Below, one piece after another: positions 45,825 to 57,310 of a DNA stretch of 64,000 nucleotides. Source of the DNA: Marinilactibacillus psychrotolerans. GTDB lineage: Bacteria; Bacillota; Bacilli; Lactobacillales; Carnobacteriaceae_A. The number at the start of each line of letters is the position of its first letter. Position 1 is the first letter of the stretch. The notes under the pieces are model-generated. The model ran no database searches. It was not told the DNA's origin and worked only from the letters and a program-made list of their open reading frames with translations. The stretch is taken from assembly GCF_900101525.1 (NCBI RefSeq), contig NZ_FMZD01000009.1:1-64000 (forward strand), given 5' to 3'. Made by a program: the position numbers and the translations under genes.

Positions 45825-48197
45825 TTAATCTAACATAGCCCATTTCCACTCCCTAACTTCAGGCATATCTTCGCCATGTTCACGAATATACGCATGGTGC
45901 TTACTGAGGCGTTTATCCATTTCTACTTCAAAATCTTGTGCTTCAAATCCATATACCATTTTAGCTGCATCTTTTGCTAAACTAAATCGGTCTAGTTCGT
46001 TCAAAACCCTCATATCGAATGGTGTAGTAACAGCTCCATTTTCCCTATATCCATGAATAGAAATAGGATGAATGGGTCTATCAAAGAAAATATCTCTAAT
46101 TAATCCTTCATAACTATGATAGGCAAACAAAATAGGCTTATCTGGAGTGAAATACGCGTCAAATTCACTATCTGTTAATCCGTGAGCGTCTATCTTCTGA
46201 TGACGTAACTTGAACAAATCAACTACATTGATAAAACGAATATGCATTTCTGGAAAATAATCTTTAAGAATTGTAATTGCTGCTAATGATTCTAAGTTAG
46301 GTTCTGTTCCTGCGGCAACCATTATAATGTCAGGTTCTTCATCTTGATCTGTACTTGCCCAATCAATTTTTTTCAAGCCGTTTTCTACTAATTCTTCTGC
46401 TTCATCAGCTGAATAGAACTGCGGACGCGGATGTTTACTAGAAACAATTAAATTGATTTTTTGTTTAGAACTTAACACTTTTGACATTACAGCCATCAAA
46501 GTATTTGCATCAGCTGGATAATACGCACGAATATATTCTGGTTTTTTTTCAGCCAGATGAGTCACAATGCCTGGATCTTGATGCGTATATCCATTGTGGT
46601 CCTGCTGATAAACAGAAGAAGATGCGATTACATTCAGTGAAGGATAATCGTTTCGCCATTCTAATTCATCCGCTTTTCTGATCCATTTAAAATGCTGCGT
46701 CAGCATAGAATCCACTATTCTCAAGAAGCCTTCATAACTTACGAAGAAACCATGTCGTCCAGTTAAAACATATCCTTCCAGCCAGCCTTCTGCCTGATTT
46801 TCCGATAGCTGAGAATCAATCACTCTTCCTGCCGTACCCATTGATGCATCATTTGGCTCATGTGTAGGTTCCATCCATTGACGATCAGTCACTTCCAACA
46901 CTGCATTCAACCGATTTGAATTGAGTTCATCTACACTGAAAATTCGAAAGTTATCTGGATTTTTAACGACAATGTCACGGCTATATTTACCAAATTCCGT
47001 CATATCTTGTTTCTTTTCTGCTCCAGGGGTTGCGATTGAAACAGCGTATTCTTTCCAGTCTAGCACATCTAGTGGCTTAGAATTAATTCCGCTATTCGTA
47101 ATTGGATGAGCAGACATTCTATTTTCATATTTTGGCGCAATGGCTTTGATATCCTCTTTTAACTTACCCTTTTCATCAAATAGCTCTTCTGGTCTATAGG
47201 ATTTTAACCAGTCTACTAGTGCCTCACTATCTTCCATATCATTCTGTTCTACTGGAATGGGAATCTGGTGAGATCTAAAAGAACCTTCAACCGGTTTATT
47301 ATCCCAGAATTTTGGTCCCGTCCAACCTTTAGGTGTTCGCAGTATAAACACCGGCCAAGTTGGCATTGCAAATTTAGTTTCCTTATTTTCTCTGGCAGAT
47401 TTTTGAATCATCTGAATCTTTTCAATTGCTTCATCCAGTTTTTCCGCCATTTCCGGATGCAATTTCTCAGCATCGTCTCCTTCAACAAATATCGGATCCC
47501 AGCCTAATCCTTTAAAATACTGAGTCAGTTCTTTATCTGTTTTTCTTGAAAGAATCGTTGGATTTGCAATCTTATACCCATTTAAACAAAGTATTGGCAG
47601 CACTGCCCCATCTTTTCTAGGATTGATAAACACGTTAGAGAACCAAGAAGTTGCCAAGGCTCCTGTTTCCGCTTCACCATCTCCTATGGTTACAGCAGCA
47701 ATCATTTCTGGATTATCCAATATTGCACCTGTAGCATGCGACAAGGCATATCCTAATTCTCCACCTTCATGTATAGAGCCAGGAGTTTCTGGTGCTGCAT
47801 GTGACCCAATTCCACCTGGAAAAGAAAACTGTTTGAATAGTTTTTGCATTCCTTGTTCATCTTGGGAAATTTCTGGATAGATCTGTGAGTAAGTACCATC
47901 TAAATATGCATTTGATACCATTACTTGTCCACCATGACCGGGACCTTCAATGAAAAACATATTTAGCTTATATTTATTGATGACCCGATTCAAGTGAGCA
48001 TAAACAAAATTCTGTCCTGGGATTGTACCCCAGTGACCAATTGGATTGACTTTAATATCGGTTGACTTTAAAACGGTCTTAAGTAGAGGATTATCTTTTA
48101 AAAACAATTGACCAACTGATAAATAGTTAGCTGCTCGCCACCAAGCATCTACTTTATTTAAATAGTCTCTTGATGAAAAATCTTGTAATTTTTCCAT
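45825..48197 (-). CDS. xfp: Xylulose-5-phosphate/fructose-6-phosphate phosphoketolase
   Basis: A TPP enzyme of about 790 residues, the full family length, splitting xylulose 5-phosphate (and often fructose 6-phosphate) into acetyl phosphate and a triose or tetrose phosphate in the heterolactic pathway. Signatures: [54 protein letters not shown] (TPP-binding) and [18 protein letters not shown]. The start at ATG 48197 follows AAGGAG by 7 nt; the upstream ATG 48215 overlaps no site. Confidence 0.96.
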   Translation of the reverse strand: MEKLQDFSSRDYLNKVDAWWRAANYLSVGQLFLKDNPLLKTVLKSTDIKVNPIGHWGTIPGQNFVYAHLNRVINKYKLNMFFIEGPGHGGQVMVSNAYLDGTYSQIYPEISQDEQGMQKLFKQFSFPGGIGSHAAPETPGSIHEGGELGYALSHATGAILDNPEMIAAVTIGDGEAETGALATSWFSNVFINPRKDGAVLPILCLNGYKIANPTILSRKTDKELTQYFKGLGWDPIFVEGDDAEKLHPEMAEKLDEAIEKIQMIQKSARENKETKFAMPTWPVFILRTPKGWTGPKFWDNKPVEGSFRSHQIPIPVEQNDMEDSEALVDWLKSYRPEELFDEKGKLKEDIKAIAPKYENRMSAHPITNSGINSKPLDVLDWKEYAVSIATPGAEKKQDMTEFGKYSRDIVVKNPDNFRIFSVDELNSNRLNAVLEVTDRQWMEPTHEPNDASMGTAGRVIDSQLSENQAEGWLEGYVLTGRHGFFVSYEGFLRIVDSMLTQHFKWIRKADELEWRNDYPSLNVIASSSVYQQDHNGYTHQDPGIVTHLAEKKPEYIRAYYPADANTLMAVMSKVLSSKQKINLIVSSKHPRPQFYSADEAEELVENGLKKIDWASTDQDEEPDIIMVAAGTEPNLESLAAITILKDYFPEMHIRFINVVDLFKLRHQKIDAHGLTDSEFDAYFTPDKPILFAYHSYEGLIRDIFFDRPIHPISIHGYRENGAVTTPFDMRVLNELDRFSLAKDAAKMVYGFEAQDFEVEMDKRLSKHHAYIREHGEDMPEVREWKWAMLD

Positions 48198-48218
48198 GAC
48201 CATTCTCCTTTTCATTCG

Positions 48219-48235
48219 TATAGTTTCACTATACC
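48219..48235. promoter_or_regulatory. Palindrome upstream of the phosphoketolase ribosome binding site
   Basis: GTATAGTTTCACTATAC is a 7-bp inverted repeat with a 3-nt centre, just upstream of the Shine-Dalgarno sequence. It may be an operator or a short leader hairpin. Confidence 0.45.
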
Positions 48236-48441
48236 GCTACAAGAAAGCAAGAAACAACCAAAGTGCTTTACTAATCTACTTTGAGAGGTATGATTTATTG
48301 AACTATAGTCTGTCAGGCATTCCTATCGAATAAATGACAGTTCCATTAAATAAACTATGGAATTTTTACTAGTAATGATTTCTGCCTATTTCCTGTGGTA
48401 TGATAATAGGGATGAATTTTTAAAGAATGGAAGGAGATAAG

Positions 48442-49080
48442 ATGTCAGTGATTGTATTAGCTGGTATGATAGGAGCGGGTAAGAGCACGTACACCACGTT
48501 CATTTCAGAAGAATTTAAAAGTAAAGCTTTTTATGAACAGGTGGTAGAAAACCCAATTCTTGAAAATTTTTATGCAGATCCTAAAAGATGGGCTTTTTCA
48601 TTACAGATTTTCTTTTTAAACACTCGGTTTAGAAGTATTAAACAGGCACTAGTCCACAGACATAATGTCCTCGATCGATCAATTTATGAAGATGCTCTTT
48701 TTACTAAAATCAATTATGAAGAAGGAAATATGAGCGAAGCTGAAATGATATTATATACAGATCTATTGGAGAATATGATGGAAGAATTACAGGAAATTCC
48801 TAAAAAAGCGCCTGATCTATTGATTTATCTTAGAGGTTCTCTTGATACTCACTTAGAAAGAATTAAAAAAAGAGGTCGTCCTTTCGAACAGGTTGAAGAA
48901 AATCCCGGATTATTAGACTATTATACGAAGCTACATAGTCGTTATGATGAGTGGTTTAGCGAATATGATAAGAGTCCTACATTAGTGATTGATATAGATT
49001 CAGTTGACCTAGAACGAGAAGAAGATAGAATTAAGGTCATGCAGGAAATTAAAACTGCTTTGAAAACACACTCAATTTAA
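48442..49080 (+). CDS. Deoxynucleoside kinase
   Basis: About 212 residues of the Dck/Dgk (dNK) family, which phosphorylates deoxyadenosine/deoxyguanosine or related nucleosides in salvage. P-loop: LAGMIGAGKSTYTTF; the DRS motif is NVLDRSIYEDALF, and the lid is KKRGRPFEQ. The start is ATG 48442 after GGAAGGAGAT. It may form a unit with the downstream ogt gene (26-nt gap). Confidence 0.92.
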   Translation: MSVIVLAGMIGAGKSTYTTFISEEFKSKAFYEQVVENPILENFYADPKRWAFSLQIFFLNTRFRSIKQALVHRHNVLDRSIYEDALFTKINYEEGNMSEAEMILYTDLLENMMEELQEIPKKAPDLLIYLRGSLDTHLERIKKRGRPFEQVEENPGLLDYYTKLHSRYDEWFSEYDKSPTLVIDIDSVDLEREEDRIKVMQEIKTALKTHSI

Positions 49081-49106
49081 TACTAAATATTAGGGGAGAA
49101 AAAGAT

Positions 49107-49616
49107 ATGGTCAAAACAATCTACTATTCTGAAGTCATATATGATACTTGGTCGTTTTATATTGCTGCTACTGAGAACGGATTGGTTTATGTAGGATCTT
49201 CTCCTCAAAGATTCACCGAGCTCGAAACTTGGGTGAGTAATTTAAAGGTGAATACAGAATTGATTAGAGATGATCGTATTCTAACTCTATATATTAGTCA
49301 ATTCAAAGAATATTTAACAAGACAACGCACAAGTTTTACTTTCCCTGTTGAATTAATCGGAACCTCTTTTCAAATTGAGGTATGGAACCACTTGCTAACT
49401 ATCCCATATGGTGAAACAACGACCTATGGTGAGATTGCTACAGCACTAAATAAAAAACCAACACACTCACGAGCAGTCGGTACAGCAATTGGTAAAAATC
49501 CACTAATGATCGTTTATCCTTGCCATAGAGTCGTACCCAAAACAGGATCTCCAAAAGGGTTTCGTGGCGGTTTGCCAATGAAAAAAGCCCTGCTATCTTT
49601 AGAAAAATTAGATTAA
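49107..49616 (+). CDS. ogt: Methylated-DNA--protein-cysteine methyltransferase
   Basis: A 169-residue suicide DNA repair protein removing alkyl groups from O6-alkylguanine. The acceptor Cys is in IVYPCHRVVP near residue 138, and the helix-turn-helix region is TTTYGEIATALNKK, followed by SRAVGTAIGKNP. AGGGGAG precedes the ATG. A strong terminator follows directly. Confidence 0.95.
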   Translation: MVKTIYYSEVIYDTWSFYIAATENGLVYVGSSPQRFTELETWVSNLKVNTELIRDDRILTLYISQFKEYLTRQRTSFTFPVELIGTSFQIEVWNHLLTIPYGETTTYGEIATALNKKPTHSRAVGTAIGKNPLMIVYPCHRVVPKTGSPKGFRGGLPMKKALLSLEKLD

Positions 49617-49663
49617 AAAATCCGTTTTGCAAAATCAAATAAGATTTTGCAAAACGGATTTTT
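49615..49663. terminator. Bidirectional terminator
   Basis: AAATCCGTTTTGCAAAATC pairs perfectly with GATTTTGCAAAACGGATTT, with A and T runs on the sides. It separates ogt from the convergent CPBP gene. Confidence 0.9.
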
Positions 49664-49664
49664 G

Positions 49665-50432
49665 TTATGCCTGGTACAAAACAATAAACGCTATTAAGTT
49701 ATTCAGCATATGATAAACAATGCCCGCTTCTACAGTCCTTGTGTGTTTAGCGGCAAATGCAAATAAGAAACCCATTCCGATATAAGAAAACGCAGAAGGA
49801 ATATCAGTAGGCATATGAATCAATCCAAATAAAAATGCACTTACAACCACAGAAATCCAAGAGGCGTTTAATGAATTATGTCTAAACAGAATAAGTCCCC
49901 GAAACAATACCTCTTCCGCTATAGGAGCAGCTATAACAATCATTAAAAACAAAGCCCAAACGGGAGCGAGTCCAACCATCCCTTCAATCGTTTGCTGATT
50001 AGCTGCTTCTGCTTCTCCAAATATATAGGAAAGCAAAATATTCCCTCCTATATACAAGATATAAGAAACTGGAATATACCAACCTAAAAATATCCAATCT
50101 TTTTTACTTAACCCCGGAATAATTTTCCATTCATTTCTACTTAATTGTTTACGATTAAACAGAGGGATCTTTCTCCAAATAACAACTATGGTGATTAACA
50201 CGGCTCCTAAGATAGTCCCTACAATAGTTCCAGCTATAATTTCAGGTTCTATATATTCCATTAGTGCTATGCTGGATTCAAGAGTCTCTATGAGAGCAAT
50301 ATTATTGGATATAAAGTAAACAACAAAAAGTACTCCAAAAACTATTTGCAGCACTATAGGTGAAAGCCCCCACAATAACAATTGCTCTCTTTTCAGAATT
50401 TTTCTTAATGGATATCCTTCAAATACTTTCAT
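49665..50432 (-). CDS. CPBP-family intramembrane metalloprotease
   Basis: About 255 residues with seven or eight hydrophobic segments. The CAAX-protease/bacteriocin-processing (ABI/CPBP) motifs are present: AEEVLFRGLILFRH (EExxxR), FLFGLIHMPTD (FxxxH) and VYHMLNNLIAF (HxxxN). Members process peptides or protect from bacteriocins. ATG 50432 follows GGAG by 6 nt; a TTG at 50444 lies within the site. Confidence 0.9.
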   Translation of the reverse strand: MKVFEGYPLRKILKREQLLLWGLSPIVLQIVFGVLFVVYFISNNIALIETLESSIALMEYIEPEIIAGTIVGTILGAVLITIVVIWRKIPLFNRKQLSRNEWKIIPGLSKKDWIFLGWYIPVSYILYIGGNILLSYIFGEAEAANQQTIEGMVGLAPVWALFLMIVIAAPIAEEVLFRGLILFRHNSLNASWISVVVSAFLFGLIHMPTDIPSAFSYIGMGFLFAFAAKHTRTVEAGIVYHMLNNLIAFIVLYQA

Positions 50433-50511
50433 CTTAATCTCCAATCTAGTTATATAAATATGTAGTCATTCTCAAGAATACCAAAATGACATTTTAAAAG
50501 ATAGTAAAAAA

Positions 50512-50553
50512 TGTAATAAAAGCACCGAAATATTTATCGGTGCTTTTATTACA
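50512..50553. terminator. Terminator of guaB
   Basis: TGTAATAAAAGCACCGA pairs perfectly with TCGGTGCTTTTATTACA around an 8-nt loop, 13 nt after the guaB stop. Confidence 0.9.
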
Positions 50554-50566
50554 TAAACCAATTTAA

Positions 50567-52165
<1,599 letters not shown>

Positions 52166-52267
52166 TTAACCACGAAATATTTTGATAACGCTTAAAAAAC
52201 GAACTAATTATTATTATATATATATAAATGTATGTTTTCTCTTTTTTCTTGCTCCGCTAGAATTTAT

Positions 52268-52304
52268 AAAAACCTCTAAAGACTAATAGTCTCTAGAGGT
52301 TTTA
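52268..52304 (-). terminator. Terminator of the ychF-DUF1129 unit
   Basis: AAAACCTCTA-AGACT pairs with AGTCT-TAGAGGTTTT. On the minus strand it follows the DUF1129 stop by about 10 nt. Confidence 0.85.
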
Positions 52305-52313
52305 ACAAAGAAT

Positions 52314-53021
52314 TTAAAATAATGTTCCTTGGATATTCAATCTGCGTTTCAAGTAAATTTTTGCCCCAATTGCTGCGACACCGATGATAACAGAAATCAT
52401 TGGTGATAACATAGGATTGAAAGGACTTGGGAAAGCACCTAATGTCATTAATAAAACAAATCCTATCATAACTCCAGAAGTGGCTAAAATATATTTCAAA
52501 AATCCACCCTTTTGACCTGGGACAGGCGCATATTTTGCAATGACCATTAATGCTAGACCCCCTACAACAAACGCCAGAAATGCCATAAATAAAGTCATTG
52601 TAGAAGATTGATCTGTAAACAAACTGATTAATCCAGTAATTCCTGTGTAGGCTCCACCAGCTGTTAATACCCCATCCAGATATATTTTCCAGCTTTCTGA
52701 ACGTACAACTTCTTCTTGTTCACTAGCTGTCTGGTTATCCGTTAGATAGTTCGCTTGATCCGTAACCGTGCCGTAAATACGTCGAGCTGTCAAATGGTGG
52801 CTTTGCTGCTCAACTATTTTTTTCAACATATCATTATAAATGATTGTCTTTCTTTCTTCCGATACTTTATGATCATCTAAGCTGCGATTCAGTTTGACCA
52901 TATATTCTCTATTTTTATTCGTTAACTGCTCATATAATTCAGTATTTTCTTCTTTCTTCGCTAAAAGTTCTTTTGCTTTGTCAGACTGCTCAGGAACTTC
53001 TTTATTATGTTTATTGAACAA
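52314..53021 (-). CDS. DUF1129 family membrane protein
   Basis: A 235-residue protein with a charged N-terminal half (coiled-coil-like, residues 1-105) and four or five C-terminal transmembrane helices (about 112-228). Such DUF1129 proteins are typical neighbours of ychF and parB in Lactobacillales. The function is unknown; the N-terminal part resembles a soluble interaction domain. Confidence 0.85.
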   Translation of the reverse strand: MFNKHNKEVPEQSDKAKELLAKKEENTELYEQLTNKNREYMVKLNRSLDDHKVSEERKTIIYNDMLKKIVEQQSHHLTARRIYGTVTDQANYLTDNQTASEQEEVVRSESWKIYLDGVLTAGGAYTGITGLISLFTDQSSTMTLFMAFLAFVVGGLALMVIAKYAPVPGQKGGFLKYILATSGVMIGFVLLMTLGAFPSPFNPMLSPMISVIIGVAAIGAKIYLKRRLNIQGTLF

Positions 53022-53050
53022 ATGATTTTTCTCCTTTCTGGTGTAAATTT

Positions 53051-54151
53051 TTATACGTTGAATCTGAACAAGATGACATCGCCATCTTGCACGACATATT
53101 CTTTTCCTTCTGAACGTAATTTCCCAGCTTCTCTGGCTGCTTTTTCACTGCCTAATGCATCATAATCCGCATAAGCAATTGTTTCTGCACGAATAAATCC
53201 ATGTTCAAAGTCACTGTGAATCACGCCTGCAGTTTGAGGTGCTTTCATCCCTTTACGGAATGTCCAAGCACGAACTTCTTTTTCCCCCGCAGTGAAGAAT
53301 GTCGCTAATCCTAATAGATCGTATGAAGATCGAATCAATTTATCCAACCCGGGTTCTTCCACACCTAGATCTTCTAAAAACATCGCTTTTTCTTCATCAT
53401 CTAATTCTGCAATTTCTTCTTCAATAGCTGCAGAAATCGTGACAACCTCCGCACCTTCTTCGGCAGCAATATTTTTAACCACTTCTAAGTGCTTATTACC
53501 TTCTGCATTTGCAATGTCTTCTTCTGCAACGTTAGCTACATACAATACGGGCTTACTTGTTAATAAGAATAGTGACTTAACAATTGGCAGTTCTTCCGGT
53601 GTGAAATCAAGCATTCTAACCGGCTTGCCTTCTTCAAGGACAGGTTTGATCTTATCAAGAACAGTAAGCATTTCAAGAGCATCTTTATCCTTTGATTTGG
53701 CTTGCTTTTTCACACGGTCATAACGTTTTTCTACAGAATCCAAGTCTGCAAGTGCTAGCTCTAAATTGATGGTTTCAATATCATCAGCTGGACTAACTGA
53801 TCCTGAAACATGTGTGATGTTTTCGTCATCAAAACAACGAACAACATGACAAATTGCATCCACTTCACGGATATTCGCCAAGAATTTATTTCCTAAGCCT
53901 TCCCCTTTACTCGCACCCTTTACAATTCCAGCGATATCTGTAAATTCAAAAGTAGTGGGAACAACTTTCTGAGGTTTTACAAGTTCTTTTAATCTTTCAA
54001 GTCTTTTATCTGGTACTTCTACGATTCCTACGTTTGGATCAATCGTTGCAAACGGATAATTCGCTGCTTCTGCACCAGCTTTTGTGATGGCATTAAATAA
54101 CGTTGATTTCCCTACATTGGGTAAACCAACGATTCCTGCTGTTAAAGGCAT
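53051..54151 (-). CDS. ychF: Redox-regulated ATPase/GTPase YchF (OLA1)
   Basis: A 366-residue Obg-family P-loop protein. G1 is [16 protein letters not shown]3 is [19 protein letters not shown], and the G4 position is NVAEED rather than NKxD, explaining the ATP preference of the family. A C-terminal TGS domain is recognised ([17 protein letters not shown]). It binds ribosomes and is linked to stress responses. Confidence 0.96.
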   Translation of the reverse strand: MPLTAGIVGLPNVGKSTLFNAITKAGAEAANYPFATIDPNVGIVEVPDKRLERLKELVKPQKVVPTTFEFTDIAGIVKGASKGEGLGNKFLANIREVDAICHVVRCFDDENITHVSGSVSPADDIETINLELALADLDSVEKRYDRVKKQAKSKDKDALEMLTVLDKIKPVLEEGKPVRMLDFTPEELPIVKSLFLLTSKPVLYVANVAEEDIANAEGNKHLEVVKNIAAEEGAEVVTISAAIEEEIAELDDEEKAMFLEDLGVEEPGLDKLIRSSYDLLGLATFFTAGEKEVRAWTFRKGMKAPQTAGVIHSDFEHGFIRAETIAYADYDALGSEKAAREAGKLRSEGKEYVVQDGDVILFRFNV

Positions 54152-54231
54152 TTTTAGTATTCACCTTTCCTTGCTTTCATGATTTTAAAATAATTTAAAC
54201 GAAATAATGCTGACTTCTTTAGAATAGCTAA

Positions 54232-54441
54232 CTAATCTATTTCATCAGCTTTTTTGAGTACTTTTTTCATTTTTCTCTCGAACTCTCTTCGAGGCATGAG
54301 GACTAACTGGCCACATCCGACGCATTTAATGCGAATATCAGCACCCAGTCGAATAATTTCCCAACGGTTCACTCCACAGGGATGTTTTTTCTTCATCTCA
54401 ACTACATCATGCAGTTCATAAGACTTCTCCACAATCCTCAC
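54232..54441 (-). CDS. DUF951 family small protein
   Basis: A 69-residue conserved protein with a probable metal or nucleic acid site (KHPCGVNRWEI and RIKCVGCGQLVLMPRREFE, i.e. Cys plus CxxC). DUF951 genes almost always stand between parB and ychF, as here. Function unknown. Confidence 0.92.
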   Translation of the reverse strand: MRIVEKSYELHDVVEMKKKHPCGVNRWEIIRLGADIRIKCVGCGQLVLMPRREFERKMKKVLKKADEID

Positions 54442-54450
54442 TCCCTACTT

Positions 54451-55332
54451 TTATTCAAATTCGATATCCAGATCTTCTAAAATACGATTCAAATCATCTT
54501 GAGAAACGTATTCAATCTCGATTTTTCCTTTTTTACCTTTTTCTCGAATCACAACACTTGTTCCAAATTTATCTGTTAAAAGCTCTTCAGAGCGACGAAT
54601 ATAAATCGATTTATCTGTATCCACTTGCTTTTTATTTTCTATTTTGGGTTTCTGGTTTGCTTCTGCTACTAAATGTTCTAGCTGTCTTACCGTTAATCCT
54701 TCTTTTACCGTCCGTCTAGCAAACTTAGTCAGTTTTTTCTTATCTTTTAGTCCAAGTAGTGTTCTAGCTTGACCGTTTGAAAGTTTATTTTCTTGGAGTA
54801 GATTTTTAACTTCTGCGGGCAGAGTTAGTAGTCGTAAGTGATTCGCAATATAAGAACGACTTTTCCCCAGTTTTTCTGCAACTTTTTCTTGCGTCATAGA
54901 AAGCTTTTCCATCATCATGTTGTAAGCTTCTGCTTCTTCTAGCGAGGTTAAGTCTTCACGTTGCAAGTTTTCTAAGATAGCAACCTGCATCATGACTTCT
55001 TCATTCAATTCACGTATAATGGCTGGAATCTTTTCTTTTTCAGCAATTTTAGACGCTCTAAAACGACGTTCTCCAGCAATAATTTCGTACCCTTTTACTG
55101 AAGATTGTCTCAATATGATGGGCTGCAATACTCCAGATACACTAATTGATTTTGCTAGTTCATTCAATGCATCTTCATCAAAATGTCTTCTTGGTTGATA
55201 AGGATTAGGTCGAATCTCTTCAAGAGAAATCAATTCTACACGTTCATCGTCCCCACTAACTTCATTTTCAAAATCAGGCACATCAAACAACGCATCGATC
55301 CCACGTCCTAAACCTTTCTTTTTATTTACCAT
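54451..55332 (-). CDS. parB: Chromosome partitioning protein ParB (Spo0J)
   Basis: A 293-residue CTP-dependent DNA clamp. The N-terminal tail (KGLGRGIDALF) activates ParA; box I is NPYQPRRHFDEDALNELA, box II is IIAGERRFRASK, and the HTH segment is MTQEKVAEKLGKSRSYIANH. The gene overlaps parA by 11 nt. parS sites were not clearly found within it. Confidence 0.96.
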   Translation of the reverse strand: MVNKKKGLGRGIDALFDVPDFENEVSGDDERVELISLEEIRPNPYQPRRHFDEDALNELAKSISVSGVLQPIILRQSSVKGYEIIAGERRFRASKIAEKEKIPAIIRELNEEVMMQVAILENLQREDLTSLEEAEAYNMMMEKLSMTQEKVAEKLGKSRSYIANHLRLLTLPAEVKNLLQENKLSNGQARTLLGLKDKKKLTKFARRTVKEGLTVRQLEHLVAEANQKPKIENKKQVDTDKSIYIRRSEELLTDKFGTSVVIREKGKKGKIEIEYVSQDDLNRILEDLDIEFE

Positions 55333-56086
55333 TCAGCATCACTTCCTTTGCTAACTCTTGGTAAACCTCTGCACCTTTTGAGCGCAAGTCGTAATCAATG
55401 ATTGACAGACCATAACTCGGTGCTTCTGACAAACGAATATTTCTGGGAATAATAGTTGTATAAACTTTTTCGCGGAAGTATTTTTTCACTTCATTAACAA
55501 CTTCGAAACCTAGATTGGTTCTAGCATCGAGCATCGTCAATAAAACGCCTTCTACTTTCAGTTCTTTGTTGAAATGTTTCTGGACTAATCGAACAGTATT
55601 CAACAGTTGACTTAACCCTTCTAATGCGTAGTATTCACATTGTACCGGGATCAAGACTGAATCACTGGCAGTAAACGCATTGATCGTCAAATGACCTAAT
55701 GAAGGCGGACAATCAATAAAAATGTAATCATATGTTTCTCCTAATGTTTCGATTGCACTTTTCAATCTAGTTTCTCTAGCCATTAGACTGGTTAACTCTA
55801 CTTCGGCTCCTGCTAACTGTATAGTCGCGGGTACAATAGACAAATTCTCTCTACTTGTTGGTAAGATAACGTCATCCAATGGTACTTCATTGATCAATAC
55901 ATCATAAATATCTTTATCTACTTCACCTTTACGAATGCCTAATCCGCTTGTAGCATTCCCTTGAGCATCCATATCTATCAACAATATTTTTTTCCCTGCA
56001 TATGCAAGTGACGCTCCCAAATTAACGGTTGTAGTCGTTTTGCCTACACCACCTTTTTGGTTCGCAACGGCAATGATCTGAGCCAT
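55322..56086 (-). CDS. parA: Chromosome partitioning ATPase ParA (Soj)
   Basis: A 254-residue deviant Walker ATPase: NQKGGVGKTTTTVNLGASLA at residues about 9-28, DMDAQGN and YIFIDCPPSLGHLT. It works with ParB in origin segregation and replication control. It follows rsmG by about 29 nt. Confidence 0.96.
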   Translation of the reverse strand: MAQIIAVANQKGGVGKTTTTVNLGASLAYAGKKILLIDMDAQGNATSGLGIRKGEVDKDIYDVLINEVPLDDVILPTSRENLSIVPATIQLAGAEVELTSLMARETRLKSAIETLGETYDYIFIDCPPSLGHLTINAFTASDSVLIPVQCEYYALEGLSQLLNTVRLVQKHFNKELKVEGVLLTMLDARTNLGFEVVNEVKKYFREKVYTTIIPRNIRLSEAPSYGLSIIDYDLRSKGAEVYQELAKEVMLNGK

Positions 56087-56115
56087 GTGAATCCTCCCGG
56101 TTCTATTATTTATTA

Positions 56116-56838
56116 TTATAAGGGTTGTTTATTTGGTGTGCCTGGTTTTCTAGGGTATTTGTTTGGCGTTTCTTTCTTTTTGTCAATCAAGATAATATGT
56201 CTTTCTCCTGCAGCTTTTGGCAGCTCAAAAGAAAAGTCTTCTCTAAATTTACCGCCTAAAGTAGTGATTGCTTTATTTGCTTCCTTCATCTCTTCAGGTG
56301 CATGCGCAGCTTTCATAGCAATAAATACACCATCTTTCTTCAAAAGGGGCAAGCATAACTCAGCCAATACACTCATTCTGGCTACTGCTCTGGCAGTTAC
56401 GAAATCATAAGTTGCTCTATAAGTCTTATTTTGCCCAAATGTTTCTGCTCTATCATGGAGAAGCGTCACATCGGATAAATTAAGTTTATCCATAACAATT
56501 TCTAAAAAACTGATTCTTTTTTTCAAAGAATCGACAATAGTGACCTTTAAATCAGGATAAAGTATTTTTAGGGGGATACTGGGAAAGCCAGCACCTGAGC
56601 CTACATCACATAAGCTGTGGACCCCTTTACTAAAATCTACATATAGCCCGGCAGTTAAAGAATCGTAGAAATGCTTCAAATAGACTTCTTCTTGTTCAGT
56701 AATTGCAGTTAAATTAATTTTTTGATTCCATTCTTGTAATAACTCTAAATAAAGTTTATATTGAATCATTTTATCGTCTGTAATCGGCAAACCACGACGC
56801 TCTAACTCGGCTTTAAATTCCTCTGGATTCATAACCAA
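56116..56838 (-). CDS. rsmG: 16S rRNA (guanine527-N7)-methyltransferase RsmG
   Basis: A 240-residue SAM-dependent methyltransferase (GidB). The SAM-binding motif is [18 protein letters not shown], preceded by the conserved [20 protein letters not shown]. The basic tail ([19 protein letters not shown]) is a common family feature. It lies at the upstream end of the par block. Confidence 0.96.
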   Translation of the reverse strand: MVMNPEEFKAELERRGLPITDDKMIQYKLYLELLQEWNQKINLTAITEQEEVYLKHFYDSLTAGLYVDFSKGVHSLCDVGSGAGFPSIPLKILYPDLKVTIVDSLKKRISFLEIVMDKLNLSDVTLLHDRAETFGQNKTYRATYDFVTARAVARMSVLAELCLPLLKKDGVFIAMKAAHAPEEMKEANKAITTLGGKFREDFSFELPKAAGERHIILIDKKKETPNKYPRKPGTPNKQPL

Positions 56839-56859
56839 AAACTCCTTTTATTTCAACTC

Positions 56860-56880
56860 GTGAAACAGCTTTTGTTTCAC
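56860..56880. promoter_or_regulatory. Inverted repeat made of parS-like half-sites
   Basis: GTGAAACA and TGTTTCAC form an 8-bp perfect inverted repeat with a 5-nt spacer, in the rsmG upstream region. These are the two half-sites of parS (TGTTTCACGTGAAACA) but in the reverse order. A further TTTCATGAAA palindrome lies at 56942-56951. ParB binding is not certain. Confidence 0.4.
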
Positions 56881-57015
56881 AAAGTCACTCTCTTCACTTT
56901 ATACTAAATCACCTATAAATACAATGCTTTATGAGCAATTGTTTCATGAAATCCATAAATAATATATGACTTTTTTAAATAATATCTTCTTTCATTGAGG
57001 TTACTATCTCACAAG

Positions 57016-57050
57016 AAAAAGCCGTTCAGCATAATCATGCTAAACGACTT
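57016..57050 (-). terminator. Terminator of the small peptide gene
   Basis: On the minus strand AGTCGTTTAGCAT pairs with ATGCTGAACGGCT (two G-U pairs) around GATT and is followed by TTTTTCTT. It lies about 30 nt after the peptide stop. Confidence 0.9.
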
Positions 57051-57080
57051 ATATTAAGTATGTTCTAACTAAGAAATTCA

Positions 57081-57200
57081 TTACGTACCGATTAGCCAAA
57101 TAGCTGTAGGTGAATAACTATCTGCAGAAGTGGTTGGTGTTGAAGATACTTGAACAGCAAACATTAACATTAATGTAATCAACGCTATTTTCTTTTTCAA
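57081..57200 (-). CDS. Putative exported signalling peptide (39 residues)
   Basis: A 39-codon gene starting at TTG 57200, preceded by AAAGGAG with 9-nt spacing, and ending at TAA. The product begins with Lys-Lys-Lys, a hydrophobic core (IALITLMLMFAVQV), a Ser/Thr/Pro-rich region ending in TSA, and a tail DSYSPTAIWLIGT. This fits a Sec signal peptide with cleavage after TSA, leaving a 13-residue peptide. It is transcribed alone, with its own terminator, and divergently from a MutR/Rgg-type regulator, as in PlcR-PapR and Rgg-SHP pairs. Function is inferred from architecture; the peptide sequence itself is not one I recognise. Confidence 0.75.
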   Translation of the reverse strand: MKKKIALITLMLMFAVQVSSTPTTSADSYSPTAIWLIGT

Positions 57201-57310
57201 CTAAAGCAGCTCCTTTCTTAGAATATGATGATTTTCTATCATTATTATAGCAAAATCCAGTCATAAATTGTATAATTTTCTTAAATATTAACTAACAAAA
57301 GAGGATATTT
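57201..57310. promoter_or_regulatory. Divergent promoter region of peptide and regulator genes
   Basis: For the minus strand, TGCTATAAT (57246-57254) is an extended -10 box upstream of the peptide gene. For the plus strand, TATAAT (57270-57275) lies upstream of the regulator. An inverted repeat ATGAT-N8-ATCAT (57226-57243) downstream of the peptide promoter could be an operator. Confidence 0.5.

Noticed and set aside
54451-57310. Chromosomal origin oriC
   Set aside because: No DnaA-box cluster or dnaA/dnaN genes were seen; only the neighbouring par block is present.
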